Assembly (NCBI GenBank): GCA_028095005.1 | Contig: CM051460.1 | Location: 156,359,461 to 156,423,460 of the forward strand | Origin: Rhynchospora pubera | Lineage: Eukaryota > Streptophyta > Magnoliopsida > Poales > Cyperaceae | Length of the DNA: 64,000 bases | Direction of reading: 5' to 3' | Translations under genes and position numbers: made by a program | Shown: in pieces, positions 48,180-59,534 of the stretch | How the letters are laid out: every line of letters starts with the position of its first letter | Numbering within the stretch: the first letter of the stretch is position 1 | The notes under the pieces: generated by a model | What the model was told of the DNA's origin: nothing | Databases searched by the model: none | Seen by the model: only the letters and a program-made list of their open reading frames with translations

Positions 48180-48624
48180 TTAAAAGCAAAAGGAAAAAAA
48201 GCAGTTAACCCTAAATCGCATATATATGAAAAAAGAGGAGTTTATGAAAGTACCGAAGAAATATAAAATTATCCAGTTTTCGATCGATTCGTTGAATCTG
48301 CTCTCCTTCTCCTTGTTGTTCTTTCGATCGATCCGTTGAATCTGCTCTCCTTCTCGTTCTTTCGATCGATCCGTTGAATCTGCTCTCGTTCTCATGAAAA
48401 AACCGAAATAAATAAGGAAAAAATATGAAAAAATACGATACAAATTTTTTGTTTTTTTACCTCAAATCTGCTCTCCTTTTTGTTCTCTTTTTTTCAGAAT
48501 TTTTATAAATTTTTTGCTATTTTTTGGAGTGAAACAGAAGGGATAAGAGAGGTATTTCTTTGAATAAAATGAAAAGAAGAGAGAAAGGAATGCGGCTGGG
48601 AAGACTTAACCTAAATACATAACC
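48180..48624. other. 3' flank of the first CACTA gene
   Basis: Contains three copies of a CGATCGATCCGTTGAATCTG-type unit with TCTCCTTCTC spacing (48281-48390). The GAGGAGTTTATGAAA block at 48235 has a counterpart (GAGGAGTTCATGAAA) at 50467 after the second gene. No coding frame is supported. Confidence 0.5.
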
Positions 48625-48790
48625 TTTCTGTAACGGTTATTTAAACAAACCGTTACAGAAGACTTATTACAGAAGATTGGCTTCTGTAACGGTTATTAGG
48701 TAATAACCGATACAGATAATGTTTATAATAAAAAAAATGAAATTATAATATTCTGTAACGGTTATTCCTTAATAACCGTTACAGAAGGTC
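48625..48790. repeat. Central array of CTGTAACGGTTATT palindromes
   Basis: The same palindromes as at the two ends of the CACTA element. Its right part and the following roughly 120 bases repeat 45652-45856 almost exactly, including GGCTAGCCCAATTTGCTAGC and AATTGGTACC. Confidence 0.85.
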
Positions 48791-49300
48791 CTTTTTTTTG
48801 TGTTTCGCCTGTTTGATTGGCTAGCCCAATTTGCTAGCCGAATTGGTACCAGATTGGTACCCAATTTACATTAAACACATGCAGCATATCACACATATAT
48901 CAAACATATATATAATCATGCATATTACACAAACAATAAACAAAGTATTTAGTTTGCCTCACAAGTATCAATCAAATCAGAATCTCAATATCAGAATCGT
49001 ACAATATCAGAATCTCAATATCATTAATAGCTTAGATAGAAGTGCTTGGTTTGTCTTAAATTTGGTCAGAACGTACCTGAATCATCAATATCAGAATCTC
49101 AATATCAGAACACCTGAATCAAGTTGTAGTCTTCCGAAGAGGTGCTTGGTTTGTCTTAAATTTGGTCATAATTGTCAGAGAACTTCTTCAATTCTTCCTT
49201 TAATCTCTTTGCCTTCTCCTCTCCCTCCCCCATCTATTAATACTCAATCCCCTCTTGCTGCCTCTTCCACTTTTCCTCCTTTTTAGTTCTTTCTTCAGAT
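48791..49300 (+). promoter_or_regulatory. Leader and upstream region of the second CACTA gene
   Basis: Begins with the shared leader (GGCTAGCCC...ACACATGCAGCATA), then short tandem CAGAATCTCAATAT repeats (48980-49110) and a duplicated GTGCTTGGTTTGTCTTAAAT block (49041 and 49142). The pyrimidine-rich DNA just before the ATG looks like a 5' UTR. A 151-codon frame here is repeat-derived and not called. Confidence 0.45.
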
Positions 49301-50221
49301 ATGGCAAACCTTCATGATTGGCAATTTGTGCCTATGAACAGTGCTGCTGAGTTTGAAGATCTCAGACCTGATCATTTAAATGTGTTTTACTCTCCTATAC
49401 AAGATCTTGACCCTGAAAATGAAGTTCTGCACAGAGCGGCGATTGTTACATTCCAAGCAGAAGGATTACTTCCGCCTGATCTTGAGCACCGCTTGGGATT
49501 CAGACTTGCACGTCAGTTTGGTTTTGCAGTTCACCAGTATCGTCTCTCTCCAGTGCACCCAACCTCTGGAGATTTTCTTCTGGTTTGCCCAAATCAAGGG
49601 GTCAGGAATGAAATCTGCAGCCTAGGTGTCATTTACCTGCAGAATGTTAGATTGGTTCTAACAAGGTGGACTGAGCGTGCTGGTACAGTTTATGAACCTC
49701 CTCTTTATCGTACCAGAATCAGAATTACTGGTCCCCCTCTTCATCTCTGGAATAGAAGTGCCATTAACATGCTGGTGTCTGGGTTTGGTTATCCAATTTT
49801 CACTGCTCCTCACTTCTCTGATGGGATCTTCCTTCATTTGCGTTTGCTTATTAAAGGAGCTCATCCCTCAGAGATCCCTCATCATTTGGTTATCTCTGCA
49901 GACCCTCGAGCTGCCAGAGCTAGGGTACATATTGAAGGTTTTGAACAAGTTGGAGGGCCCACTGAACCACCTTTTGTAGGCCCCGGCAGGCCTTGGGTGC
50001 CTACTCCACCTCCTCCACCACCTCCTCCACCACCATCGACTGACACCGATTCAACTTCTACTGAATCAGCTTCTGTTGCTCCTCCTACTGGATCAGCTTC
50101 TGGTGTCTCCTTGCCAGTACATTGTGCTACTGGTGATCCCTTTTTAGCCATTGCCTCTTCAAGTTTTCTGCCTTGGTTCTTTAATGCTATTAATGCCTCC
50201 TTTAATGTACAGCAGTTCTAA
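49301..50221 (+). CDS. DUF4283-like protein with poly-proline tail, 306 aa, CACTA-borne
   Basis: A single open frame. Residues about 40-200 follow the DUF4283 pattern: DFLLVCPNQGVRNEICSLGV, then VRLVLTRWTERAG, YRTRIRITGPPLHLWNRSAI, GFGYPIFTAP and FLHLRLLIKGAHPSEIP. The order and spacing match residues 61-175 of the protein encoded at 46085-47787 (FLIIGPSEQWRDEI, ILIDPP, VRLWVRIADLPF, VEVLVEHRDRIPAS), so the two are distant paralogues. After residue 215 come a Pro run (about 237-245) and a Ser/Thr/Ala-rich tail, unlike the basic tail of the first protein. DUF4283 proteins are typically gag-like or host zinc-knuckle proteins of retroelement origin; no zinc knuckle, reverse transcriptase or transposase motif is present here. 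The role is unknown. The intact frame in a decayed neighbourhood suggests a recent or selected gene. Confidence 0.6.
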   Translation: MANLHDWQFVPMNSAAEFEDLRPDHLNVFYSPIQDLDPENEVLHRAAIVTFQAEGLLPPDLEHRLGFRLARQFGFAVHQYRLSPVHPTSGDFLLVCPNQGVRNEICSLGVIYLQNVRLVLTRWTERAGTVYEPPLYRTRIRITGPPLHLWNRSAINMLVSGFGYPIFTAPHFSDGIFLHLRLLIKGAHPSEIPHHLVISADPRAARARVHIEGFEQVGGPTEPPFVGPGRPWVPTPPPPPPPPPPSTDTDSTSTESASVAPPTGSASGVSLPVHCATGDPFLAIASSSFLPWFFNAINASFNVQQF

Positions 50222-50574
50222 GTGCTTCTTCTCTTTGTCTTAAATTTTTTGTTTAGCTCTGTATGCTTTATGGCTGTAATCCTTAAATTTTCTTCTTGGA
50301 ATATCAACAAAGAGCATTCTTCTTTACTTTGCCTTCACTCTCTTCCTTTTCTCACCTGATCTGTGTATTATTGCTAGCTACTACTTGATGACGTTTACTA
50401 TATGAACGAAATTGATGCCTATATATATTCAAATTATTAACGAAATGCAAAATAATTTAAATAAAGAGGAGTTCATGAAAATATACTTTGAACTTCTGAT
50501 CCGTTTGAATGTTGAAAAGTGCGCGCGACTGAGAGTTAGATGAGTGAGGATGATATTTTATTTATACATAACCT

Positions 50575-50880
50575 TTCTGTAACGGTTATTTCCAAATAAC
50601 CGTTACAGAATCACTAAAAAAATAAAACAAAATTATTTGCCTCTATGTAACGGTTGTTGGATAATAACCGTTACAGAATATAATAAATCTGTAACGGTTA
50701 TTATCCAACAACCGTTACAGAAGGTTGATGCATTTTTTCCCTGACCATGACGGAAATGTTATTACGGTTGTTTCATAATAACCGTTACAGATTTGTGGCG
50801 TCTATTTTCCCGCCTAATGCCTCACTATTCTGTAACGGTTATTTCAATAACCGTTACAGAAGTGCCGTTACAGAAGGTCC
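50575..50880. repeat. Right subterminal array of CTGTAACGGTTATT palindromes
   Basis: Five palindromic pairs of TAACGGTTATT and AATAACCGTTA (50578, 50646, 50692, 50755, 50832), ending CCGTTACAGAAGGTCC just inside the terminal inverted repeat. Confidence 0.9.
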
Positions 50881-50897
50881 TTTTTCCCGTAGTGATA

Positions 50898-51962
50898 GCT
50901 ATTATGTTATTGATTTCTGCTTCTCTTTTGAGAAAATATAAAAAAAAGAGATAAATTAAAACGTACTTTCTTTATTCAACTTAATTAATAGCTGTGTATA
51001 TGCAGACCATTTGGCTATAAGCATGGAAGGTTTTGATTGTTTGGTTTATATTTACTCTTTTGCCGACAAGAATTAACTGTTATTCCAGTAAGAATAAAAA
51101 TGTTGGACTTTAGGCGTATTAATTAGTAAAATATACGACAGGTGCAAGTGTTGTTACTCATGAAACTCGCAGGAAACTTTCTATAAAGCAGACGATCGAT
51201 GTCATAAATGAAATATATATGGTTAATTTGTATAAAAAAAATTTGAATTATGTCAATAAGTATATACAATGTGATGCTAGTTTTGTCTGTGTATGTTTTC
51301 ACAGTAAAAACTAAAGTTCATCACCCAACAAAATCTGAATTAGAGTTTGGGTAATGAAATTAAGCGATGGACAGTACGGATTTGAAATAGAAAAATTCCA
51401 AACTAGAATAACATAAAATATATACATATAGCTGTGTAGGCTCGGGAAACAGCACTTATCTGTCCAAAAGAATAATAGGAAGTGACAATTGTGTCTCCAA
51501 TTAGCTGGCAATTTGATAAAATATAAAAGTGCATGATTGCATGTAAATGCAGGACATGGGCATGCAGTTAGGACCAACCTTTTGATCCTTTTCTCAAATA
51601 TTATCAATTCATTCAAAAAATAAAAACAAAAAAAAAATTAAAATATCTTCAAGAAACCTTTTTGAATTTCTCATTATCTCATATATATCTGAGTATATTA
51701 CTTTTGGAAAAGATTTTTTTGGTCGGTGGTGAAGCCGAATGATTTTTATTGAGGTTAATTGACTTTACTCAAAAAATAAAAATATTTTCTTAATTGACTA
51801 AACCACTGTTGTTGGTATGTCATCGCCATGATGTTCATAAACCCACCAATGCCACCACAATTTTTTTCAAAATATCACCCGAGCCAGAAATTTTTTATTC
51901 TTATTTTTATTTTTTAACCCTTGATTGGCATACTACACACACAAAACAAACAAACAGAGAAT
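50898..51962. other. Intergenic, nothing recognised
   Basis: A/T-rich DNA between the CACTA element and a hAT MITE. Confidence 0.5.
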
Positions 51963-51970
51963 AAAGAGGA

Positions 51971-52249
51971 TAGGGCTGAAAACGGAAATCGTTTTAATCG
52001 TTTTTCGTTTCTTTTCGTCCGGACGAAACGGTTAACGAAATAACAAAACGATTTCGTTTGGTTAGACGAAACGATTAACGAAATAATGAAACGGTTTCGT
52101 CCATGTGTAAATCACGAAAATCTCATCCATTTCGATCGTTTCGTCCGGACGAAATGATCAACGAAACTAAATTCTATTTTGTCAACGAAACGAAACAGTT
52201 AAACGAAACACCCTAGTTTCGTTACAGTTTCAACCGTTTTGTAGCCCTA
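51971..52249. mobile_element. hAT-like MITE, GTTTCG-rich family (copy 6)
   Basis: Ends TAGGGCTGAAAACGG and CCGTTTTGTAGCCCTA are inverted, flanked by a perfect 8-bp duplication AAAGAGGA (51963-51970, 52250-52257). The termini match the element at 251-919. Confidence 0.88.
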
Positions 52250-52504
52250 AAAGAGGACGTCCAAAGTTCGCAATTGCAAGCTTTGATACCATCATTCTCA
52301 AGCTCCATTCAAATACAGTCCAATTTGGAATTTAAGGGCCTACAGAAATAACTTCTGTCACTTTAAAACGGATCAAAATGTATGGACTTTTAAATCTTTA
52401 GGCCTAATTTGAAATTTGATCCCAGCACGGAAGGCCTAAACTATTAGCCCATATAAAAAATTCTTAAGTCTGAGAAATGCTTTTGAGAAACTTCGCAATT
52501 TCCA

Positions 52505-52655
52505 GGGCTCCATTTGGATAGACGTGGAAAGAAGGGAAAAAGTGAGAAGAAGTATTGGAAAGTGTGTAAATTTGTGAAGAGTTTGGATTGTTTATAATAA
52601 TTTTTTTCTTCTTTCTTCTCATATTCCTTCTTCCTAACCAATCCAAACGGAGCCC
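52505..52655. mobile_element. Tourist-like MITE (copy 8)
   Basis: Ends GGGCTCCATTTGGATAG and ATCCAAACGGAGCCC with the family core GGAAAGTGTGTAAATTTGTG. Confidence 0.6.
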
Positions 52656-53347
52656 AAGATAATTAATTTATCATCCATCAGAATATCAGATCAGCTAGTG
52701 GTGTAATAAGACGAATCATCCATTAACAATTTAACATGCTAAATTATCTAATGATATCTAAATCACCCAATTTCACAGCATGAAATTTGGATTATTATAA
52801 AATTGATTAAACCCTGAAAAAATATTGATTCTCCCATCCAGCCGAAAATAACATGATTCCATTGACAAAAAATAATAATAATAATAATAACATGATTCCC
52901 CTTATCCCCTATCTATAGCTGCGGAGAATCCAAAGAGAACCGGGGGCAGATAAACAAATTTACCTAGGTTAGTTCCTCTCCAGTTGACACTTCAATACAG
53001 CCAGTATAGTTCTATACCAAAGCGCCTCTCCTCTCTGTAATCAGATCCTTTAATCTGAAATGAACGGTCAAGATCCATCTATATTTCCACTGCGGTGCTC
53101 CGATATTTGCAGCATAACACCCATAGCTAACACAGGGTAGTTTGGTAATTTAGCGCTCTCCGAAGTCACAACCCACAATCGCACTCTTCTCCGAGACGCT
53201 TCTCGGCTTGCATTCCAAGCGCTTAATTGCGAGCGGGCTTTTTTATTTTCAAATCACTAATTCAGAGTCGGAGCACAGTGGCACAATCGTAATTATTTCG
53301 CTCTGAGGAGGTCGAAATGCATTGGAGCTCGGTCGCACTCGCCGCTA
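52656..53347 (+). promoter_or_regulatory. Promoter and 5' UTR region of the MPS1-like kinase gene
   Basis: G/C content rises from about 52920. No clear TATA box; the pyrimidine-rich leader with CTCCGA and TCTTCTCCGAGACG resembles plant housekeeping-type promoters. The transcription start cannot be fixed. Confidence 0.4.
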
Positions 53348-53364
53348 ATGGAAAGGAAGTCTGA
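53317..53364 (+). promoter_or_regulatory. Upstream ORF overlapping the kinase start codon
   Basis: A 15-codon frame, MHWSSVALAANGKEV then stop, begins 31 bases before the kinase ATG and ends 14 bases after it, in another frame. If the transcript starts upstream of 53317, ribosomes using this ATG would pass the main start, so it could lower kinase translation. Confidence 0.4.
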
Positions 53365-56300
53365 GCTTCCTCCGGCGACCGCCGCCGCCTCCTTCGTCTC
53401 CACTTCTCGTCGCTCCATCGTCTCCGGCGACCCCAATCTCACCTCCAACTCCACCTCCTCCAATTCCTCTACCTCTCTCTCCCCTTCCGATCCCTTTCGC
53501 CACTTACATGCTGCTCTCAAGCGCCACAAACCCGCTGGTTGGTTCCCCTCTTGATCCCATGTACAATTTGTAGCCTAGGGTTTCTATTTCTTTTTTATGG
53601 TTTCGAGTGTTGAACATAGATTTGGTTTTGGGGTAGCGAAGGTATTATTTTGTCCTTTCTAGGGTTTATAGCTAGTTTGTCTCGTACGTACCTGTGTTTG
53701 CTTCCCTGGTTATACTGGAAAATTAAATTGGTTAGCTATCAGTTTCAATTGAGTTTTTTACTTTTTCCAGTGAAAAGTGTGGGAACTCAGTTCATGTATT
53801 TCCTAGAAAACATTACTCACGTAATTGGGTCATAGTCATGTAAATTATTTCTTAAACCAGGTACAATGCAAGCAAATTTACCAAGGGCAAGGCGTGTGGT
53901 GGTTTCTCGACCATCTAAACCAACCACTTCAAAACCTTCTGTTGCCAATAAAAGCCAAGATACAGCGACTTCTCGCCTCAAAGATAAGAAGCTGTCTAAT
54001 TTGGGTTCCACTGCTCCAAATAAAAAAGCAGGGACCAAGTCAGAAAATGCATCTTTGAATAAAGCGCCGGATAAAGAAACTGAGCTGCAAAATGCAGGAG
54101 AAGAGATGTTGGTAGACTCAGATCCAACTGAAAATGAAACAGACATTCATGACTCCAAATTGGTTTCCCCGCATGTCTCATTTAACGATTGTTTTGCGAA
54201 AGACCCAGTTTATTCAGTTGACAATGCACCTAAGAGTATGTATAAATTCAATCATTTTATTCGTTTGCGCATTTGTTTATCAACTGCCATAATTTTTGGT
54301 TTGTAGAATTGTGAGTCTACTTGAAATATATGTTATCACCTCTAAATATATATTCACTAATCAATGTAGATAACATTTCAAAGCCTAATGCTGAAAAGCG
54401 ATGCGACAACATGTCTTCTAACATGCACTCCCTCGCATTGTCAGAAGGAGGAGATCCAAATCTGAAGCTCCAAAATTTCAACACAAAAGTTGAGGCATCT
54501 AACATAGCCGAAAAGTTAGAAGAGCAGACCCAAATTCAGAACCATAACCAAATTAGCCCAGCAACCCAATGCTCAGTCATGAACTCTTCTTGCATCACCA
54601 AAGTATCTGTTGATCCAGGAAATGCCTGTCATAACACCCTAGCAGATTCAGCAAACATACCTGACAACAGTAAGGAGACAAAACAAGTCTCTGTACCATC
54701 ACAGGTGCCCCCAACTGATAAAGGGGACAAGAAAGGGGAGAAAGAGAAGAGCTCAAAGAAAAAAGGTTATGACCCAGATGTATTTTTTAAGGTCAATGGT
54801 AAATTGTACCAGAAGCTTGGTAAAATTGGTTCAGGAGGCAGCAGTGAGGTGCACAAAGTAATATCCATCGATTGTACCATATATGCCTTGAAAAAAATCA
54901 AGCTCAAGGGCCGGGATTATCCCACTGCACTTGGGTTTTGCCAGGAGATCGAGTATTTAAATCGGCTCAAGGGGAAGAGCAACATCATACAGCTCATAGA
55001 TTATGAGGTATGCTGCAAGTCCTTATAGACAATGCAACTTTATTCTTTTTTTTCTCTCTTTTCTTTCTTACTTGTCAAGGAGCATGCCGAACAAAATTGG
55101 TTACCTGCTTCATTGAAATTTACATCCTCCTTAACCTTCTGAACAGCCATCTAGAACTGATGGAGATTTTCTCCTGTCAAAAGTTATTGGTTGTTGTTTG
55201 TACCATGCTTCGTCTTTTCACTAAAGAAGCTACCATGTTTGTCCTGTTGTATCGTTTTGAAGTATCATAGTAAGGTGATGACTGGGGGTTAGTCCTGTTT
55301 TGGTTCATTTGTGGCATTACTGGTTTATACTTTCTAACAGAAAGTCCTTTGGAGGCCTTACTAATCTCAACAAAAGTTGTGCAGACAACACTATTCAGGT
55401 TAACATATTATGGATAGAGTAGCATCAAATATGAGCGGCATTATAGTTTCTAGGTAATCATAATGGAATCATTACTGAGATGGTTAATAATTACTGGAGT
55501 ATTTTGTTGGCAGATAACAGATAAAAGTTTGCTACTTCAAGAAAATTCAGCTAAAATGAAAGAAGGGAGAATTCGAGAAGATCACTACATATACATGGTG
55601 CTAGAGTATGGAGAGATAGACCTTGCCCATATGGTTTCCCAAAAATGGAAAGAATCAAATAAATCTACCATGCGCATAGATGAGAATTGGCTTAGGTTTT
55701 ATTGGAAGGTATTTTTTTACCCTTTTTAGTTGTTCTTCTCATGGGAATTGTTTTTTCCTTTCCTTGAATGTTGGGGTTTCAATCCAAATAGATATAAAAC
55801 TATACAACATCCTATTAGGTGGAGTTATGAATTATCTGTTGCGCAAAAGTAGCACATGACCACTGCAAATTGAAATACTGTGCATACAACCCAATAAATG
55901 TGAAAACTTGCATCTGCATTATCTTTTTAATGTTACTGTCTTACTGATAATGGAGCCACAAAGGCCCAAATTTACCATATTCCTCCATTGTCTCTCACTG
56001 AAGGAACAGTATGTATTTTTAACTTCTATATATCATTACATTTTTTTTCTGAAATAGGAGACGGGGATTCCTAGACGTGTATATTTTCATGTTTTGAATT
56101 TAGATGTTTCCCATTGGTGTTGCACGGCATATTTTTCAAGGTTTTTTGTGAGCATAAATATGATAAGAACCTTGAATAATTTCTTCATACTTTCTGCATC
56201 TTCATGTACAAAACTGAACAGAAATAACTCGTGACAATTGCTTTTGGTGCAGCAAATGCTCGATGCGGTAAATACAATACATGAAGAGAGAATAGTGCAC

Positions 56301-57305
56301 TCAGATTTGAAGCCAGCCAACTTCTTACTGGTTCGAGGTGCCCTCAAGCTGATTGATTTTGGCATTGCTAAGGCCATCATGAATGACACCACTAACATCC
56401 AGCGTGATGCACAGGTTCAATCTTTTGTAACCTCATTTATTTGTGTGTTTGTTTATTTTTGTTGGTTGAAAACTCGTCCTTGTGCCATACTGGTACCCAT
56501 ACCTGGCTGTTAGGTACACCAGATACTGTGAGCAGCAGACGTGTGAATGGTGCAGATTTATGTGGTTTATGGTTGTTTTAGTAATATCTTGTAGAGGTGG
56601 GGCCTGTACTGTCAAAATGTGAACAGCAAACTACTGATAATGTCATGGTAAGCTAGGGGATTTTGTAAGATCTGTTGTTCTGTGGTATTAGAGGGCATTG
56701 TTACCAGGGACTCTACCAGAACAAACAAAAGGCTGATCTGAGTAGTTGTAGTTTTAACTTGGCACTGCTTCATACTGGTAATGGAACACTTGACCTTGTA
56801 TTGGCAAGTAATTTGACTGTGTATTTTGATTCATAACTACATGAAGGTTGGCACACTCAACTATATGTCGCCCGAAGCATTTTTGTGCAATGAAGAAGAT
56901 GAGAATGGCAATACCATTAAATGCGGCCGTCCTTCTGACATATGGTCCCTTGGTTGCATCTTGTATCAAATGGTATATGGTAAAACTCCATTTGCTGATT
57001 ACAACACCTTCTGGGCCAAATTCAAAGTGGTCACCAATAAAAATCACCAGATATCATACCCACAAGTACCAAACCCCTGGCTTATCGACCTCATGAAACG
57101 TTGCCTGGCGTGGGACCGCAATGACAGGTGGCGGATCTCTCAGCTTTTGGAGCACCCATTTCTGGTGCCTCCTGTTCTGCCTATTCAGGTTGCAAGCTCT
57201 CCACTGGGGTCAGTATTGGAGAGGATCAGTCTGTACTGGAACCATCCAGATGTAGCTAAGTTGTTCTCTCAGATTGGTGAAGTACTTGGTAAAATTGAAG
57301 ACTAA
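53348..57305 (+). CDS. MPS1: MPS1/TTK-type dual-specificity protein kinase, six exons, 672 aa
   Basis: Exons 53348-53537, 53861-54235, 54370-55007, 55514-55708, 56253-56414 and 56847-57305 join in frame with GT-AG introns. Residues 1-320 are a Ser/Lys-rich, probably disordered region. The kinase domain follows: VFFKVNGKLYQKLGKIGSGGSS (glycine loop, about 342-347), ALKKIKL (ATP lysine, about 363), YMVLEYGEIDLAHMV (hinge), HSDLKPANFLL (catalytic Asp about 484; HSD instead of HRD, as in TTK), IDFGIA (Asp about 501), YMSPEAF and DIWSLGCILYQMVYGKTPF. These are the specific marks of MPS1/TTK, which phosphorylates kinetochore proteins (KNL1 MELT motifs) in the spindle checkpoint of yeast and animals; the plant orthologue is linked to meiosis and mitosis. 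No catalytic residue is missing. Plant versions lack the animal TPR region, as here. Exon borders were chosen by frame and splice consensus; the first exon and start are the least certain. Confidence 0.9.
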
Positions 57306-59534
57306 GAGAAAGAGCAAAGAGTTGTGCCAAATGTAGATATATCAAGCAGAGATTGTAGGGACAGGTCAGGAGAGCTAGCTAGCTTTTAGTCTTGTACTAA
57401 CCAGAACCTGGTGTAAATATCTAATATTTTCAGTGTTCTTATGTGAGAAGCAAATCCTTTTTGCTAAGCGGCTGATTTCTTTGCTCATTCTTCAAGTTGC
57501 TGGTTCCATCCTGTAATACATAGAATTTTAAATGTAGGCATTTTTTTTATGAGGTTTCAACCAGCAACGTACTGTTTGTATAAAACATGGTATGTTTCAT
57601 TCTCTATTTGGATCTTAAGTTATCCTTTTTAGTGAAATACAGCAGACCTTGCTGTTCTAGGAAGATTGTAATATCGTTAAATTTCATACATTGCAGAGTG
57701 TTTCATTAGGAAGATTGGTATATCTTTCAAGTTCAAACAAGGCTACAAGTATACTCAATCATGTATACTCAGTTTCGCTATTGTTTCTATTTGATTTTGG
57801 TATGGCATATTAATGTATGAGTTCTGTGAAACTACATAAGAATTTGTGAGACTGCGATATTGGTTTGACTGTCAGTTTTACCGTAAATTAAAATTTTACA
57901 TTGAATGCCTTTTCTATTTAAAGTTCCGATAATACATACATAACATGATAACAAAGCCTGATACTGCGATTTTCAGACAATTTTTTTTAGTCTTTTATCT
58001 AAACAGTCGTACCTCATTTCGTCGGGAATTGATTTAATAGAAAGTCGTACCCCATTTCGTCATGCTTACTTTTTTTTTCTAAAATTTATAGAAGTCAACT
58101 TTCCGTCGATTCTTATTTCTTAAAAGTCAATATGTTTTTCTTTTGTTATTTCGAGGCCTCCGGACTTGAAGTCGGCGCAGAATATTTATATTTTAATTGG
58201 GTTACTCCAAGGTTTATACAGACTCTCCTTGAAGATAGTACAACAATTAAGCAACTTTGTAAAAAATTAAAGATGAATCAATCAATTACCACCATCCTTA
58301 ATTGATTCCTCCACTAGATAAAAGAAGAAAGCAAGAACTGCAATTACTAATCACCTGTTTAACAGATTTGAATAGTAAAGTTTTACTGTGATAAGGTTCT
58401 TCATAATAAATATAATAAGCTTTGTTTCAGTATCTTTCTTAGGTGCTATACATAAATAAGCGTTTACATTCTCAGGGAAAAATTAATACAAACTCAGTTG
58501 CACAAAGGTCAGCAATACCAAGGCCCAAAAATACCTTTCATTCATTACACAGATTAAATTAACAAGTTTCTGTACAAGATCCTCCATAAGGTTCTTGGTT
58601 CTTTTTTATTATTATTTATTTTTTCGAAACTAAGCCAGCATATTATTATTCTATTTTTTCTTCACAGTAGCTGAGAAGCTTATGGTTTTTGCTGCGCCCG
58701 TACACTTTTGCTACACAGATCAGCGGGGCCCACCGAGCTCAACCTCGTATACTCATATTGCCTCTACATTTCCGTCACGTGTCCGACAGGTCCTCTTACG
58801 TGTCGCCTCGTGTGGCTGGCTACTGCCACGTGTCCAAGGATCAAAATCGGATCTAGTACCGATTATCCGCATCTGGCCAGAACCCATATAGACGATCGAT
58901 TCGAACCATTCAAGTGCAACCCAGCTGTTGCCTGTTTGAGCCACACGAGGCTGTAACCAACCAAGGATATGGGTTTTTGACCTTCTGGGTAACTTTGATC
59001 CGACGGCTGCGAGAGTGCGATAGCGAGGTAACATTCCAAGTGCAACCCAGCTGTTGCCTGTTTGAGCCGTTAGCGAATTTGATAAAGACCTCCAACTTTG
59101 ACCGCTGCTAAGCAAAATATTTTTACTGTCTGCAAATCCTGGAAAAGTGAAAATGACCTTACAAAAATGTAATTGGATCATTTAATGCTCTCCATTTAAA
59201 TATAAGTTTCCCGTGTACGATATAATTGAATAGGTATTAGGACTTAGAGTCCCGGATTTATCGAGTGCTTCATTTAATTCTAGAAGGTAAAAGCCAATTA
59301 TCAACGGGAATCATGTGTAATGTAGCTGTGTAAAATAATGAAAGAATACAATTGTTTTGACCTACAGGCGTTACTGCTTGTGACCTATATGCTATAGGCC
59401 TATAGCTCTATATATCTAACTCAAGTTTTTTTTTTTTTTTTTGGAATCAATATCTAACTCAAGTTTGAAACCGAGTAAAATGAAAATTCAATAGAAGAAA
59501 AGAATACATATAGAGAGAGATAGAATGGCTAATT
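57306..59534. other. Kinase 3' UTR and intergenic DNA
   Basis: The 3' UTR probably ends before about 57560. A 35-base block, CAAGTGCAACCCAGCTGTTG plus CCTGTTTGAGCC, occurs twice (58912 and 59038) in a G/C-richer patch at 58690-59110. No coding frame there is credible. Confidence 0.45.

Larger units (their letters stand above)
45199..50894 (+). mobile_element. CACTA-type transposon carrying two DUF4283-like genes
   Basis: The element begins CACTACGCGAAATTTTGG and ends CCTTTTTCCCGTAGTG, so both termini read CACTACG(C/G)GAAA inward. The trinucleotide ATA is duplicated at 45196-45198 and 50895-50897. Subterminal regions (45210-45770, 50575-50880) and the middle (48625-48790) are arrays of TCTGTAACGGTTATT and its complement, the arrangement CACTA transposases need. 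The 5.7 kb holds no recognisable TnpD/En-Spm transposase. It holds two plus-strand genes of one fold (46085-47787 and 49301-50221), each preceded by the same leader. Either it is a non-autonomous passenger-bearing element or these proteins have an accessory role such as binding the subterminal repeats. Confidence 0.85.

Noticed and set aside
48831..49286. 151-codon frame before the second CACTA gene
   Set aside because: It is made of short tandem repeats (CAGAATCTCAATAT units) and leader sequence, with no protein-like composition.
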